DNA of 64,000 nucleotides from Acinetobacter beijerinckii CIP 110307. GTDB lineage: Bacteria; Pseudomonadota; Gammaproteobacteria; Pseudomonadales; Moraxellaceae. Position 1 is the first letter of the stretch, and every line of letters starts with the position of its first letter. The notes under the pieces were generated by a model. That model made no database searches. It was given only the letters and a program-made list of their open reading frames with translations, and was not told where the DNA came from. The stretch covers positions 835,881 through 899,880 of the forward strand of contig NZ_KB849765.1 in NCBI RefSeq assembly GCF_000369005.1, given 5' to 3'. Positions 35,394 to 45,321 of the stretch are shown here, one piece after another. Position numbers and translations under genes: made by a program.

Positions 35394-35999
35394 TTAACGT
35401 TTAATCACAATTGAATCAATACCACTATGTTGTAAGGTTTGCTGCGCTGCAAGGGCAGCATCTTGGCTATCATACGGTCCTGAGAAAACACGATACCAAG
35501 TTTGCCCATTTTCAACACTTTTCACCACATCAGCAGATAATCCATTCAGAATAATTTCTGCACGACGTGCATCGGCACTATCAGGATCAGGATAACTTCG
35601 TACTTGTAAAATATACGTTGCTGGCGCAGGAGCTGTTTGTTCAGAAGAACCGATAACAGCTGGATCTTCTGTTGTCGTTTCTGGTTTTGGCGATTCGATA
35701 ATGACCACATTGCCCTGTTGTTTGGTTTCAGGAACAGCTTGTTCAGGAATTGGGGTCACTTGCTGTTGAGGCAATAAATCATAGAAGCGATAATCTTTGT
35801 TGGTATCTTCTTCTTGATAATGTTCCGATGGAACTTGATTCTTGGCAGGAACAGGCTGCCAAGGTTGCCAAAGCATGAGCATCACGCCTACACACAGGAT
35901 CGCTAGAATTGCGACAAGCATGCCTAGCCACTTTGGAATAAGCGGTTTTTGCGGCTTGTTTGGTCGTTCAGATACACCACGTTGCGTTTTTCCAAACAC
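35394..35999 (-). CDS. SPOR domain cell-division-type protein
   Basis: 201 residues. A short cytoplasmic N-terminus, one membrane helix (about 24-46, WLGMLVAILAILCVGVMLML), a proline/glutamine-rich linker and a C-terminal SPOR domain (about 127-200, TYILQVRSYPDPDSADARRA) that binds denuded septal peptidoglycan. Start is GTG at 35999, 7 bases after AGAGGAA. It follows argS on the same strand by 181 bp, the usual place of FtsN-like SPOR genes in gammaproteobacteria; whether it is a true FtsN cannot be told by sequence. Confidence 0.88.
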   Translation of the reverse strand: MFGKTQRGVSERPNKPQKPLIPKWLGMLVAILAILCVGVMLMLWQPWQPVPAKNQVPSEHYQEEDTNKDYRFYDLLPQQQVTPIPEQAVPETKQQGNVVIIESPKPETTTEDPAVIGSSEQTAPAPATYILQVRSYPDPDSADARRAEIILNGLSADVVKSVENGQTWYRVFSGPYDSQDAALAAQQTLQHSGIDSIVIKR

Positions 36000-36180
36000 C
36001 TGAAATTCCTCTTGATCCTATTATGCTATTTGTAACTTGAATCTTCTGAGAAACAAAGCATTATGTGTAAAATAATGCTTTGTTTACGATATAAAATGTA
36101 GCAACTTGAGTGGTTTCAAACCTTTCTTTGCATCTTGACTGCTATATAGCCAAATATGACACAAGGGCCTAGGTGATGTA

Positions 36181-37980
36181 TTACATTGACTCAGGTGCTG
36201 ATACACCTAGTAAGTCTAAACCATTACGTAAAACTTGCTGTACGTTAATTGAAAGTAATAAACGTGCTTGAGATAAAGGGATATTAGCTTCATCAACAAA
36301 TTTAACGCCATCTTGTGCATACCATCCATGAAATAACGCAGCAAGATCTTTCAAGTAGTTACCAATTTGATGCGGTTCACAGACATTTGCAGCACGAATT
36401 ACAATTTCAGGATAAGCTGCTAATTTAGCTAGAATTTCTGTTTCAGTATCCAATGCTAACAGGTTAGCAACTTGGCGTGCAGATGCGACGTCAAATGCAA
36501 TGCCTTTCTCTTTGGCACGGTTCACAATACTGTTGACACGCGCATGCGCATATTGAATGTAATACACGGCATTATCTTTACTTTGTGAAACTGCAAGGTC
36601 TAAATCAAAGTCGATGTGTTGTTCAGATTTACGCATTACATAGTAGAAGCGTGCTGCGTCATTACCGACTTCTTTACGTAGGTCGCGTAAAGTCACGAAC
36701 TGACCTGAACGAGATGACATTTGTACCATCTCGCCACCACGCCACAAGCTCACGAACTGAACTAAAAGTACAGTCAGTTTCTTCGAGTCATAGCCCATAG
36801 CATCGATTGCCGCTTTCACACGCGAGATATAACCGTGGTGATCTGAACCCCAAATATCAATTAGGTCAGTATAACCACGTTGTAGTTTATTCAGGTGATA
36901 GGCAATGTCGGATGCAAAATAAGTGGTTTGACCGTTACGACGTTTCACAACACGGTCTTTTTCATCACCAAATTCAGTCGATTTAAACCAGATATTGCCA
37001 TCTTTTTCGTAAAGGAAGCCACGTTGATCTAAAGTTGTAAGCGCTTCATCAATTTTTTCAGCGAGAGATGCTTCGCTAAACCATTTGTCAAAGGTTACAC
37101 CAAAGTCAGCAAGGTCGTCTTTAATATCATCTAAAATTGCATGTAATGCGGTTTGATGAAAAACGCGATAGCCTTCGCCTAAATGTTGTTGTGAGTTGGC
37201 AATTAAGCCATCGATATGTTTTTCTTTATCCCCAGAAAGTACGACTTTGTTGCCATCAGCATCGAGTTCTTCTGCGTATTGAACATCTTCGGGTACATCT
37301 TTGTAGATGTCAGCGACTGGACGAACCAGTGTTTCACCATGTTTATCTATAATGCTTTGTGCAATTTCTTTAACGTAGTCGCCTTGATACGCATTTTTAG
37401 GGAAAACTAATGTTTGTCCTGTGAGTTCTAAGTAGCGCAAATAGGTTGAGGTTGCCAAAATGTCCATTTGACGACCAGCATCGTTTACATAGTATTCACG
37501 ATCAACTTTTGCGCCTGTTGCTTCAAGTAAGTTCGCAACAGTCATACCGTAGGCTGCACCACGACCATGTCCAACATGTAAGCTAGACGTTGGGTTGGCA
37601 GATACAAATTCAACTTGGATTTTCTTTGCTGCATTTGCTTGGCTACGACCGTATTGATCTTTTTGTGCTTGAATTTGATCAAGAACGACGAAGCGCTGAT
37701 CTGCATTTAAAAAGAAGTTAATAAAACCAGGACCTGCAATTTCAGCTTTGCTGATATCAATCACTTCTGGCAGCGCAGCTAAGATTTTCTCAGCAAGATC
37801 ACGAGGTTTCATGCCAGCAGCTTTAGAGCCGATCATGGCAATATTTGAAGCAAAGTCTCCGTGACTTCGGTCTTTAGTACGGGTTAAATGGCTCGTATTG
37901 GTAAAATCTGAAGGAAGGATCCCTTGTTGTTGAAGGGATTGCACCGCATGATCAAGAGCTGCTTGTATTGCCGTATTCAT
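36181..37980 (-). CDS. argS: arginyl-tRNA synthetase
   Basis: Charges tRNA-Arg. 599 residues, class I enzyme. N-terminal additional domain (about 1-110), HIGH-type motif in SSLHVGHGRGAAYGM, a degenerate KMSKS motif in VQMSSRSGQFVTL (as is usual for bacterial ArgS), and a C-terminal anticodon-binding DALR domain (about 470-599, ending LLGVSAPESM). Complete and normal in length. Confidence 0.97.
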   Translation of the reverse strand: MNTAIQAALDHAVQSLQQQGILPSDFTNTSHLTRTKDRSHGDFASNIAMIGSKAAGMKPRDLAEKILAALPEVIDISKAEIAGPGFINFFLNADQRFVVLDQIQAQKDQYGRSQANAAKKIQVEFVSANPTSSLHVGHGRGAAYGMTVANLLEATGAKVDREYYVNDAGRQMDILATSTYLRYLELTGQTLVFPKNAYQGDYVKEIAQSIIDKHGETLVRPVADIYKDVPEDVQYAEELDADGNKVVLSGDKEKHIDGLIANSQQHLGEGYRVFHQTALHAILDDIKDDLADFGVTFDKWFSEASLAEKIDEALTTLDQRGFLYEKDGNIWFKSTEFGDEKDRVVKRRNGQTTYFASDIAYHLNKLQRGYTDLIDIWGSDHHGYISRVKAAIDAMGYDSKKLTVLLVQFVSLWRGGEMVQMSSRSGQFVTLRDLRKEVGNDAARFYYVMRKSEQHIDFDLDLAVSQSKDNAVYYIQYAHARVNSIVNRAKEKGIAFDVASARQVANLLALDTETEILAKLAAYPEIVIRAANVCEPHQIGNYLKDLAALFHGWYAQDGVKFVDEANIPLSQARLLLSINVQQVLRNGLDLLGVSAPESM

Positions 37981-38454
37981 AGTTACCGAAATAAATGTCG
38001 CGGAAAAACGTTAAATATAGCAAATTTCACTCAGTTTAGGGGAGTGATTTGTACATGAGAATATATAAATTTAGTTAGATGTCATCTGTAGCTTTTTCCG
38101 ATGACTAAGAGCGATATTATGATTTTGGGCTAATGTTATGAATCAATCAAAGGGCGATCGAATAAGACTAAAGTAAGGTAAATGCTATTGATAGCAGTAT
38201 TTCACAAAACAGTTCGATCATTTATTTAAAAAATGGCTTAAGTGCGGCAGAATTAATCTAAATCAGTTTCTATTTTCTGGATGTAAAATATAATTATATT
38301 GATATGAATATGAAAAATATATTAATTTTGTAAATTATCAACAGTGTATATATTTATTAAATACTGTTGGAGATTGGCATCACTTTTTAAAATATCATTT
38401 TTATAGAAAATAGTATTAAGCTAATAGGCACACTGAGTTCTAGGAGAATTCGCA
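37981..38454. other. AT-rich intergenic region upstream of maeA
   Basis: About 470 bp without a gene. It holds GTCATC-N13-GATGAC near 38080-38103 and a perfect 7-bp inverted repeat CAACAGT/ACTGTTG at 38339-38369. These could be operator sites or leader hairpins for maeA. No clear promoter could be fixed. Confidence 0.4.
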
Positions 38455-38487
38455 ATGAATTTCCTTCGACTCTTAGCTGGAAAATGA
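38455..38487 (+). CDS. 10-codon leader ORF upstream of maeA
   Basis: ATG at 38455 is preceded by TAGGAGA with good spacing and opens MNFLRLLAGK, then TGA. The gap to the maeA ATG is 8 bases, and maeA itself has only a weak site (GAGATAGG). A short ORF with a better ribosome-binding site than the gene that follows suggests translational coupling or leader control. Confidence 0.45.
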   Translation: MNFLRLLAGK

Positions 38488-38495
38488 GATAGGCA

Positions 38496-40193
38496 ATGAC
38501 ATCAGGAAATCATAGTAAACACCCTCTTTACATCCCTTATGCTGGTTACACGTTATTAGAATTACCACTATTAAATAAAGGTTCTGCTTTTACGGAAGAA
38601 GAGCGAACTAATTTTAATTTACACGGTTTACTTCCTCATATTATCGAAACGATAGAAGAACAAAGTCAGCGTTCGTATCAACAATTCCGTGCTTTTAATG
38701 ATGATATTAATAAGCATATCTATCTTCGAAATATTCAAGATACCAATGAAACTTTGTTTTATCATTTAATCGAAGATCATTTAGAAGAAATGATGCCTGT
38801 GATTTATACACCGACGGTAGGTGAGGCATGTCAACGTTTCTCTGATATTTATCGTCGTCATCGTGGTATTTTTATTTCTTATCCAGATCAAGATTTTATT
38901 GATGATATTTTACAAAATGTGAATAAAAACAATGTAAAAGTAATCGTGATCACCGATGGTGAACGTATTTTAGGTTTAGGTGATCAAGGCATCGGAGGGA
39001 TGGGAATCCCAATTGGTAAACTGTCTTTATATACGGCTTGTGGTGGTATTAGTCCCGCTTACACGCTGCCAATTACCATTGATGTTGGTACCAATAATCA
39101 ACAATTATTAAATGATCCAATTTATATGGGATGGCGTCAGCCACGTATCAATGGTGATGAATATTATGCTTTTGTTGATAAGGTCATTGAGGCAATTAAA
39201 CGCCGTTGGCCAAAAGCATTAATTCAATTTGAAGACTTTGCACAAAAAAATGCAATGCCGCTTTTAGAGAAGTATCGCGATAAAATTTGCTGCTTTAATG
39301 ATGATATTCAAGGTACAGCTGCGGTTTCCGTAGGCAGTTTGATTGCAGCAAGTAAAGCGGCAGGCAAACAATTAAAAGATCAAACCGTCGCATTTTTAGG
39401 TGCAGGTTCAGCCGGTTGTGGTATTGCTGAACAGATTATTGCGCAAATGGTGGCAGAAGGTTTGACTGATGCTGAAGCACGTGCTCGTGTCTATATGGTG
39501 GATCGTTTTGGATTAATTACGGAAAATCAGCCGAATTTACTCGATTTCCAGCGTAAGCTTGCTCAAAAAGCAGAAGTTGTTGATCCTTGGGCGAGTATCG
39601 ACAATATCATTTCATTATTAGATGTTGTGAAAAATGCCAAGCCAACGGTTTTAATTGGTGTTTCAGGACAGCCGGGTTTGTTTACTGAAGAAATTATCAA
39701 GACCATGGCTGCACATTGTGAGCGTCCAATCGTGATGCCACTTTCCAATCCAACATCTCGTGTAGAAGCTGTGCCAGCAGACATCATTGAGTGGACAGAG
39801 GGGCGTGCTTTAATTGCAACAGGTAGTCCATTTGCTCCAGTGAATTATCAAGCGAAACTTTATAATATCGCTCAATGCAATAACTCTTATATTTTCCCTG
39901 GTATTGGTTTGGGCGTTGTGGCAAGTGGAGCAACCCGCATTACTGAAAATATGTTGATGGCTTCGAGTCGGGCATTGGCAGATTGCTCACCTTTATTGCA
40001 AGATCCTGAAGCAGATTTGCTTCCGTCTTTGGGTGAGATTCAACAAGTATCCAAAATTATTGCATTAGCAGTTGCTCAAGCAGCAATATTGGATGGTGTT
40101 GCAGTCAATATCAGTGATGATTTATTGCAACGGAAGATTGAAGAATCATTCTGGCAGCCGGCTTATCGAAAATATAAACGTATTCCATTCTAA
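38496..40193 (+). CDS. maeA: NAD-dependent malic enzyme
   Basis: Oxidative decarboxylation of malate to pyruvate. 565 residues, the long SfcA/MaeA type. N-terminal domain with [17 protein letters not shown] (catalytic tyrosine), [21 protein letters not shown] (NAD/malate motif) and [16 protein letters not shown] with the metal-binding acid; Rossmann motif [15 protein letters not shown]; and C-terminal malic NAD-binding domain with [19 protein letters not shown]. All intact. Behind a 10-codon leader ORF. Confidence 0.96.
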   Translation: MTSGNHSKHPLYIPYAGYTLLELPLLNKGSAFTEEERTNFNLHGLLPHIIETIEEQSQRSYQQFRAFNDDINKHIYLRNIQDTNETLFYHLIEDHLEEMMPVIYTPTVGEACQRFSDIYRRHRGIFISYPDQDFIDDILQNVNKNNVKVIVITDGERILGLGDQGIGGMGIPIGKLSLYTACGGISPAYTLPITIDVGTNNQQLLNDPIYMGWRQPRINGDEYYAFVDKVIEAIKRRWPKALIQFEDFAQKNAMPLLEKYRDKICCFNDDIQGTAAVSVGSLIAASKAAGKQLKDQTVAFLGAGSAGCGIAEQIIAQMVAEGLTDAEARARVYMVDRFGLITENQPNLLDFQRKLAQKAEVVDPWASIDNIISLLDVVKNAKPTVLIGVSGQPGLFTEEIIKTMAAHCERPIVMPLSNPTSRVEAVPADIIEWTEGRALIATGSPFAPVNYQAKLYNIAQCNNSYIFPGIGLGVVASGATRITENMLMASSRALADCSPLLQDPEADLLPSLGEIQQVSKIIALAVAQAAILDGVAVNISDDLLQRKIEESFWQPAYRKYKRIPF

Positions 40194-40200
40194 TGAAATG

Positions 40201-40227
40201 AAAAAAGGAGCTTAAAGCTCCTTTTTT
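40201..40227. terminator. bidirectional terminator between maeA and the DyP gene
   Basis: Stem AAAAAAGGAGC / GCTCCTTTTTT with a five-base loop; the DyP stop codon overlaps its edge. Confidence 0.9.
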
Positions 40228-41146
40228 ATGCATCCAAAATTTCTTCTAATAGTTCATCACTTGGTGCAAAATAATAAGCGCCATCAATTGCGGTGGTGAA
40301 ATGTAAGAGGCGATCATGGATACCATCCCCTGATGTGCCGAACATGCGTTGCAGCATGGCATCAATAATACTTAGGTTGTTGGTATAAGCGACAAAAAAT
40401 AATCCTTGTTCTCCTTTACCATCGCCGTAAGGTAGGCTGTGACGCAAGATTTCCATCTCTTCACCATCTTCATCTTCGATGACTGTACGTGCAATATGTG
40501 CATTTTGGGGTTTAATATCATCATCTAACTCAATGGATTCAAGTTTAGTTCGACCAAAAACTTGTTCTTGAGCATCGACTTTCAGTTGTTGCCATTTTGC
40601 TAAATCATGAATATAGCGCTGAGCAAAAATGAAGCTTCCATCGGCAAAAGCTTCTGCATCTTCAGGCAGTAAGGCGGTTTCAGCACGATCATCTGGAAAC
40701 TGTGGGTTTTCAGTGCCATCAATAAATCCTGTCATATCGCGACCGTCAAAAAATCTAAAACATGGGCGCTCATCCAGTACCTCAACTTTAGTTTGGATGC
40801 CTGTGAAGAAAGCTTGGCTCATCGCAAAACAAATATCGGCCCGAGCACTGGCGATGTGAATAAAAACATCTGCTGGTTCCACAGGCATATTAAATGCGCC
40901 TTGCTCTGGATTCAGTTGTTTAAAACCTGTGGGTGTTTCAGTGTAGAGTTGCGACCAAAGTTCAGGACCAAAAGCAATCGCAGTTTTAATTTGGTCATTG
41001 GGGTGTTGGGTGATTAAGCGATCACGCGTGGAGAGTAATGCTGCAATTTGTTGCTTTAATTCAGAAATAGTTAAATCTTTTAAACGAAGAACAATAAAAC
41101 GTGCATGATCAGAGGGTAATGGAAGAATGACAGATTGCGCAGTCAT
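40226..41146 (-). CDS. Dyp-type peroxidase (YfeX-like)
   Basis: 306-residue heme peroxidase. The DyP hallmark GXXDG is present (GFIDGTENPQ, catalytic aspartate), and the proximal heme ligand histidine is probably in ARTVIEDEDGEEMEILRHSL. Length and lack of a signal peptide place it in the cytosolic class P (former B) group with E. coli YfeX. Physiological substrate unknown; members may act on porphyrinogens or dyes. The ATG at 41146 follows AGGAGA. Confidence 0.93.
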   Translation of the reverse strand: MTAQSVILPLPSDHARFIVLRLKDLTISELKQQIAALLSTRDRLITQHPNDQIKTAIAFGPELWSQLYTETPTGFKQLNPEQGAFNMPVEPADVFIHIASARADICFAMSQAFFTGIQTKVEVLDERPCFRFFDGRDMTGFIDGTENPQFPDDRAETALLPEDAEAFADGSFIFAQRYIHDLAKWQQLKVDAQEQVFGRTKLESIELDDDIKPQNAHIARTVIEDEDGEEMEILRHSLPYGDGKGEQGLFFVAYTNNLSIIDAMLQRMFGTSGDGIHDRLLHFTTAIDGAYYFAPSDELLEEILDA

Positions 41147-41304
41147 TAAAGTCTCCTGAGTTATTTTTTAAAAATTTAAAAAGAAATGATTGTGCCTGAT
41201 CTAAGCATGGCTTAATAGTTTATTTGCTCATTTTATTGAATGAAATATTTAAGATTAGACTTAAATAAAACGGTATAATTCAACTTTTATTGTGCTTGTT
41301 TATT

Positions 41305-41931
41305 ATGTCTTTTCAGGTTTGGTTTGCTTTTATGTTGGCATGCTGGGCGATTAGTGTTTCGCCTGGCGCAGGTGCTATTGCCTCGATGTCCAGTGGCTTA
41401 AACTATGGTTTTAGGCATGGTTATTGGAATGCGTTAGGATTACAAATTGCACTTTTGATTCAAATTTTGATTGTGGCAGCAGGAGTGGGAGTGCTTTTTG
41501 CGACAACACCACTCGCTTTTCAAATCGTGAAGTGGTTCGGGGTGGCTTATCTTATGTATTTAGCTTATCAACAATGGACTGCGCCTATTAAAACTATTCA
41601 AATTGAACATGAACAGAAGAATAAATCAGCGCTCACTTTAGTGTTTCATGGCTTTGTGGTGAACATGAGTAATCCCAAAGCGATTGTTTTTTTATTAGCG
41701 GTGTTGCCGCAATTTTTAGATTTATCTCGACCTCAAGCATTACAATATTTGATCATGGCGATAACGATGGTGACGATTGATCTGATCGTGATGGCTGCTT
41801 ATACAGGTTTAGCTTCAAAAGTACTGAGATTATTACGCTCGCCTCGGCAGCAAAAGTATTTGAATCGAGGCTTTGCGGTAATGTTTAGTTGTGCTGCGCT
41901 ATTGCTGAGTGCAATACAGCAATCAAGCTAA
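41305..41931 (+). CDS. LysE/RhtB family transporter
   Basis: 208 residues, about six membrane helices. The N-terminal SVSPGAGAIASMSSGLNYGF is the RhtB signature, and FVVNMSNPKAIVFLLAVLPQ the second family motif. Exporter of amino acids or related compounds; substrate unknown. The open frame starts at TTG 41290, but ATG 41305 is preferred. Its 3' end overlaps the convergent znuB by four bases. Confidence 0.85.
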   Translation: MSFQVWFAFMLACWAISVSPGAGAIASMSSGLNYGFRHGYWNALGLQIALLIQILIVAAGVGVLFATTPLAFQIVKWFGVAYLMYLAYQQWTAPIKTIQIEHEQKNKSALTLVFHGFVVNMSNPKAIVFLLAVLPQFLDLSRPQALQYLIMAITMVTIDLIVMAAYTGLASKVLRLLRSPRQQKYLNRGFAVMFSCAALLLSAIQQSS

Positions 41932-42737
41932 ACAGATTGCGATCGACTTTTTAATTTTTGCGCCATGAAGATGAATGCGAAACAAAGAGACATGCACAAA
42001 ACGATACTCAAACCTGTGGCAATATCGAGAGCAGCGCTAGACCATAAGCCAACTGTTACTCCAATTTGAGCGAGAATAAAGGCCCAAATCACCATTTGCT
42101 TAGGTGAGTTAGCAAGCAAGCGTGCACTCAATGCAGGAATAACCAATAATGCGCCCATCAGTAATGAGCCAACTGCACGTAGAGCAAGGACTGTAAAGAG
42201 TGCCAATAACAACATGAAAATCAAACGCTGCCAATGAGCATTTACACCTTCACTCATCGCAATATCCGGATCAATCGCGATCTGAATTTGGGCAGACCAT
42301 GAGCGATAAAGCACGACTAATGCTGCTGCGATAACAATTGCAAATAGCGGTAAATCAGCCCACTCAATACTGAGTAAGTCTCCAAAAAGATAACTTAATA
42401 ATTCTGGTCTTAAACTCGGAAGCTGTTGAATAAGTAGTAAGCCACTACAAAGCAGAGTTGCTGAACATAACGCTAATAAAGCATCATTTGGCAATCGAGA
42501 ATCATGCAAAATCCATAAGATTGCAACCAATAATGCCGCCAAACAACCGACACCTAACCAAAGCGGTAAGTGCAAAATACCTGCAATCGCGACACCTAGT
42601 AACGTACCATGTGCCATCGTGTCAGCAAAAAAAGACATGCGACGCCACAGCATTAAACAGCCTAGTGGAGCAGTGAGAAAAACTAACAATGTTCCCATCA
42701 TCCAAGCGGGTAATAGTAGTTGTAACCATTCCATCAT
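41928..42737 (-). CDS. znuB: zinc ABC transporter permease ZnuB
   Basis: 269 residues with about eight membrane helices; ABC-3 permease family of Zn/Mn importers. GCLMLWRRMSFFADTMAHG, with the conserved His-Gly, and GALLVIPALSARLLANSPKQ are family signatures. It starts 3 bp after znuC; zur, znuC and znuB form one operon divergent from znuA. Its end overlaps the convergent LysE gene by four bases. Confidence 0.94.
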   Translation of the reverse strand: MMEWLQLLLPAWMMGTLLVFLTAPLGCLMLWRRMSFFADTMAHGTLLGVAIAGILHLPLWLGVGCLAALLVAILWILHDSRLPNDALLALCSATLLCSGLLLIQQLPSLRPELLSYLFGDLLSIEWADLPLFAIVIAAALVVLYRSWSAQIQIAIDPDIAMSEGVNAHWQRLIFMLLLALFTVLALRAVGSLLMGALLVIPALSARLLANSPKQMVIWAFILAQIGVTVGLWSSAALDIATGLSIVLCMSLCFAFIFMAQKLKSRSQSV

Positions 42738-42740
42738 GGC

Positions 42741-43505
42741 TTAGACCTTTGGTTCTGGATGAATATGAGGGCGAGGATCATGTGTGCATGGTTCGGCATG
42801 ATCACTATGACCGCAGTGGTTATGATGATGTTGATAGAACATGCGTTGAGTACCAAAGATCGCTTGATACTCTGGATGTTGTTGGATGCTTTCAGGTAAG
42901 CCACTGCAACAAATATGTTTGTTGAGACAGACCACACGATGTGTGCCCTGCATCACCCATTGTAAGTCATGCGAGACCATGAGGACTGCACATCCATAAC
43001 GTTCAGGCAAACTGCGTACATATTCATACAGTTCAGCTTCGGATTGAATATCTAAGCCTTGCATCGGCTCATCCAGTACCAAAATATCTGGTTGACGTAG
43101 CAAAGCACGTGCTAATAGCACCCGTTGCCGTTCACCACCTGATAGCTGTTGTACTTTTGATGATTGCAGCTTTTGAATACCAGTATCTCGAATAATTTCT
43201 TCGCGTAGCGTGGCTGTACAAATTTCTAAATCTAATAAATCTTGCACACGTAAAGGTAGGCTGGCAGAAGGGTTAAATTTCTGTGGAACATACGCCATTT
43301 TTAATTTCTTAGAAAAATGCACTGTTCCTTTATTGGGCGACATGATACCTAATAAGATTTTTATTAATGTCGATTTACCAGCACCATTAGGACCAATAAG
43401 CGTGACGATTTCTTTTGCGTCTAAAGCAAAATCAACATTTCTTAAAATATCTCTTTCGTCACGTTGGACTGAAATATTTTCGAGTCGAATAAGCGCGGAA
43501 CTCAT
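42741..43505 (-). CDS. znuC: zinc ABC transporter ATPase ZnuC
   Basis: 254 residues. Walker A LIGPNGAGKSTLIKILLG, signature LSGGERQRVLLARALL, Walker B ILVLDEPMQGLDI. The C-terminal tail is rich in histidine (HHHNHCGHSDHAEPCTHDP), likely a zinc-binding appendage. ATG at 43505 overlaps the zur stop (ATGA), giving translational coupling; a longer start at 43529 lies inside zur and is rejected. Powers zinc import with ZnuB and the substrate-binding protein ZnuA. Confidence 0.95.
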   Translation of the reverse strand: MSSALIRLENISVQRDERDILRNVDFALDAKEIVTLIGPNGAGKSTLIKILLGIMSPNKGTVHFSKKLKMAYVPQKFNPSASLPLRVQDLLDLEICTATLREEIIRDTGIQKLQSSKVQQLSGGERQRVLLARALLRQPDILVLDEPMQGLDIQSEAELYEYVRSLPERYGCAVLMVSHDLQWVMQGTHRVVCLNKHICCSGLPESIQQHPEYQAIFGTQRMFYQHHHNHCGHSDHAEPCTHDPRPHIHPEPKV

Positions 43506-43999
43506 TGGCGTGCGTTGCACTGATGACATTTTCCAGAAATTTCAATAATACTGTGTTGCGCTAAGAACTGATCAGACGCAGCCAACTGATCAAGTTGTTG
43601 AATGAGTCCTTGTGCAGAAGCTTCTTTCACAGAATGGCATTCAGTACAAATCAAAAATGCAGCCTGATGACCTTCACGTGGGTGACAACAGGGAATGTAG
43701 GCATTAATCGAAGTTAATCGATGGATTAAGCCCTTTTCTAATAAAAAATCTAAGGTTCGATAAACCGTAGGTGGTGCAGCAGGGCGATCAGCTTGACCTT
43801 TGATTTTAGCCAACAAGTCATAAGCACCCATCGGTGCGGATGCATTCAAAATGAGTTCAAGTACTTCTTTGCGTAAAGGAGTCAGACGAGCGCCAACCGC
43901 AGTGCATAATATCTCTGCTTCTGCGAGTCGCGTTTTAATATCGTGATGACCGTGAACGCCATGTAAAGCATTATCATGTTCATGTGAACAAGAACTCAT
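43502..43999 (-). CDS. zur: zinc uptake repressor Zur (Fur family)
   Basis: 165 residues. An N-terminal His-rich stretch (CSHEHDNALHGVHGHHD), winged helix (LTPLRKEVLELIL, AAPPTVYRTLDFLLEKGLIH), then the dimerisation/metal domain with ICTECHSVKEA and CHQC, the two structural zinc CxxC sites. With zinc it represses znuA and probably its own zur-znuC-znuB operon. Its stop overlaps the znuC start. Confidence 0.95.
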   Translation of the reverse strand: MSSCSHEHDNALHGVHGHHDIKTRLAEAEILCTAVGARLTPLRKEVLELILNASAPMGAYDLLAKIKGQADRPAAPPTVYRTLDFLLEKGLIHRLTSINAYIPCCHPREGHQAAFLICTECHSVKEASAQGLIQQLDQLAASDQFLAQHSIIEISGKCHQCNARQ

Positions 44000-44167
44000 A
44001 AGTTGACCTCATTGTTTTTGTAGGATCTATTGATGCTTCTGCTGAGTTTAAGTCGCTTAATCGAATATTTGATGTTTGCTTTTTCAGAAGATCTGAATCG
44101 AGCAAGCCACACTGATATCTACTAAGATACTTTCAACGAAGAGTGATTTTTTCACAATCAATAGACT

Positions 44168-44183
44168 GTCTATAATAACATGC
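44168..44183. promoter_or_regulatory. possible Zur half-site upstream of zur
   Basis: GTCTATAATAACATGC shares ATAACATGC with the znuA Zur box but lacks a good second arm. It lies 170 bp from the zur ATG, so the call is weak. Confidence 0.25.
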
Positions 44184-44270
44184 AATTAAACGATAACTAT
44201 CTATATATAGTTGCTGTAGAAGTACATCGGTACATGCAGCAAAAATAGGCATAGGTATTTTTTAACTTTT

Positions 44271-44283
44271 GTTATATTATAAC
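44271..44283. promoter_or_regulatory. Zur box upstream of znuA
   Basis: GTTATATTATAAC: perfect 6-bp arms around one T, matching the core TGTTATA-N-TATAACA of the proteobacterial Zur consensus. It lies 28 bp before the znuA ATG, where bound Zur would block transcription. Confidence 0.75.
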
Positions 44284-44311
44284 ATGCTTAATTCTGCTGA
44301 GTAATATTGAA

Positions 44312-45151
44312 ATGTTGCGCCTTTTTATCTTTGTTTTCTTTTCGATGTTCAGTACATGGGGGTGGACTCAAAGCTTAGTGGTGTCAACACATCCAATTTA
44401 CTTAATTGCTAAAGAAGTTACCGCTGGCGTTGAAGAGCCAGTCCTTTTGTTGAATGATCAAACAGGGCACGATGTACAACTTACACCTGCACACCGTAAG
44501 CTAATTCAAGATGCCAGTTTAGTGATCTGGTTAGGAAAGGCGCACGAAGCACCTTTAGATAAATTATTACACCAAAACCGAAAAGCGATTGCTTTGTTGG
44601 ATTCAGGAATACTAACCGTATTGCCACAAAGAAGTTTGCGCGGTGCAGCATTAGCAAATACTATAGATAGCCATGTTTGGTTAGATCCGAATAATGCTGT
44701 GCGTATTGCATTTTTCATTGCCACTCTACGTTCTCAGCAATATCCTGAAAACAAAACTAAATACTTGGCCAATGCAAAAAACTTCTCTCAGCAGATGTTG
44801 CAAGCTTCGCAGCAGTATGACAGTTCCAATAAAAGTAAGCCGTATTGGTCTTTTCATGATGCCTATCAATATTTAGAGCGAGCGCTGAATTTAAAATTTG
44901 CGGGGGCCTTAACAAATGATCCACATATTCCGCCAACAGCCGCTCAAATTAAATACTTAAATGATAATCGTCCTAAAATAGAAATGTGTTTATTGGCTGA
45001 AACTTCAGCAAGTAAAAGTCAATATCAAAAGTTGAACCCTGTCATCTTTGAGTCGGTAGATGAAAGTATGCGTGGAGAAGATAGTTTTATCTCAGCTTGG
45101 AAAAAATTGGCTTCAAAAACCGATAAATGCGTATTAAGTGCTCAAAAATGA
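44312..45151 (+). CDS. znuA: zinc ABC transporter substrate-binding protein ZnuA
   Basis: 279 residues with signal peptide (about 1-20, ending STWGWTQS). Periplasmic zinc-binding protein of the cluster A-1 family: VVSTHPIYLIAKEV (first histidine), DSHVWLDPNNAVRIA (second histidine) and a C-terminal GALTNDPHIPPTAAQIKYL. The His/Asp-rich loop found in many ZnuA proteins is short here (GHDVQLTPAHR). Divergent from zur-znuCB and preceded by a Zur box. Confidence 0.92.
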   Translation: MLRLFIFVFFSMFSTWGWTQSLVVSTHPIYLIAKEVTAGVEEPVLLLNDQTGHDVQLTPAHRKLIQDASLVIWLGKAHEAPLDKLLHQNRKAIALLDSGILTVLPQRSLRGAALANTIDSHVWLDPNNAVRIAFFIATLRSQQYPENKTKYLANAKNFSQQMLQASQQYDSSNKSKPYWSFHDAYQYLERALNLKFAGALTNDPHIPPTAAQIKYLNDNRPKIEMCLLAETSASKSQYQKLNPVIFESVDESMRGEDSFISAWKKLASKTDKCVLSAQK

Positions 45152-45321
45152 TGAAAAAAATAAAAATCAATTGACTCTATCGTCAGTAAATATGCTAGTG
45201 AAAAAAGCAGACTTAAGTCGAGAAAAGATTGCATGTTCAGGGGTGTAACTCTATAATGCGATCGATTCGAAACGATCATCAATAAAACTTGTCAAGCAGT
45301 TACGCTGTAAGTGGATAAAAA

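Noticed and set aside
41928..41931. four-base overlap of convergent LysE and znuB genes as an annotation error
   Set aside because: Both reading frames end naturally with family-typical C-termini, so the overlap is real.
43506..43529. longer znuC start
   Set aside because: It lies within zur; the ATGA overlap start is standard for this operon.
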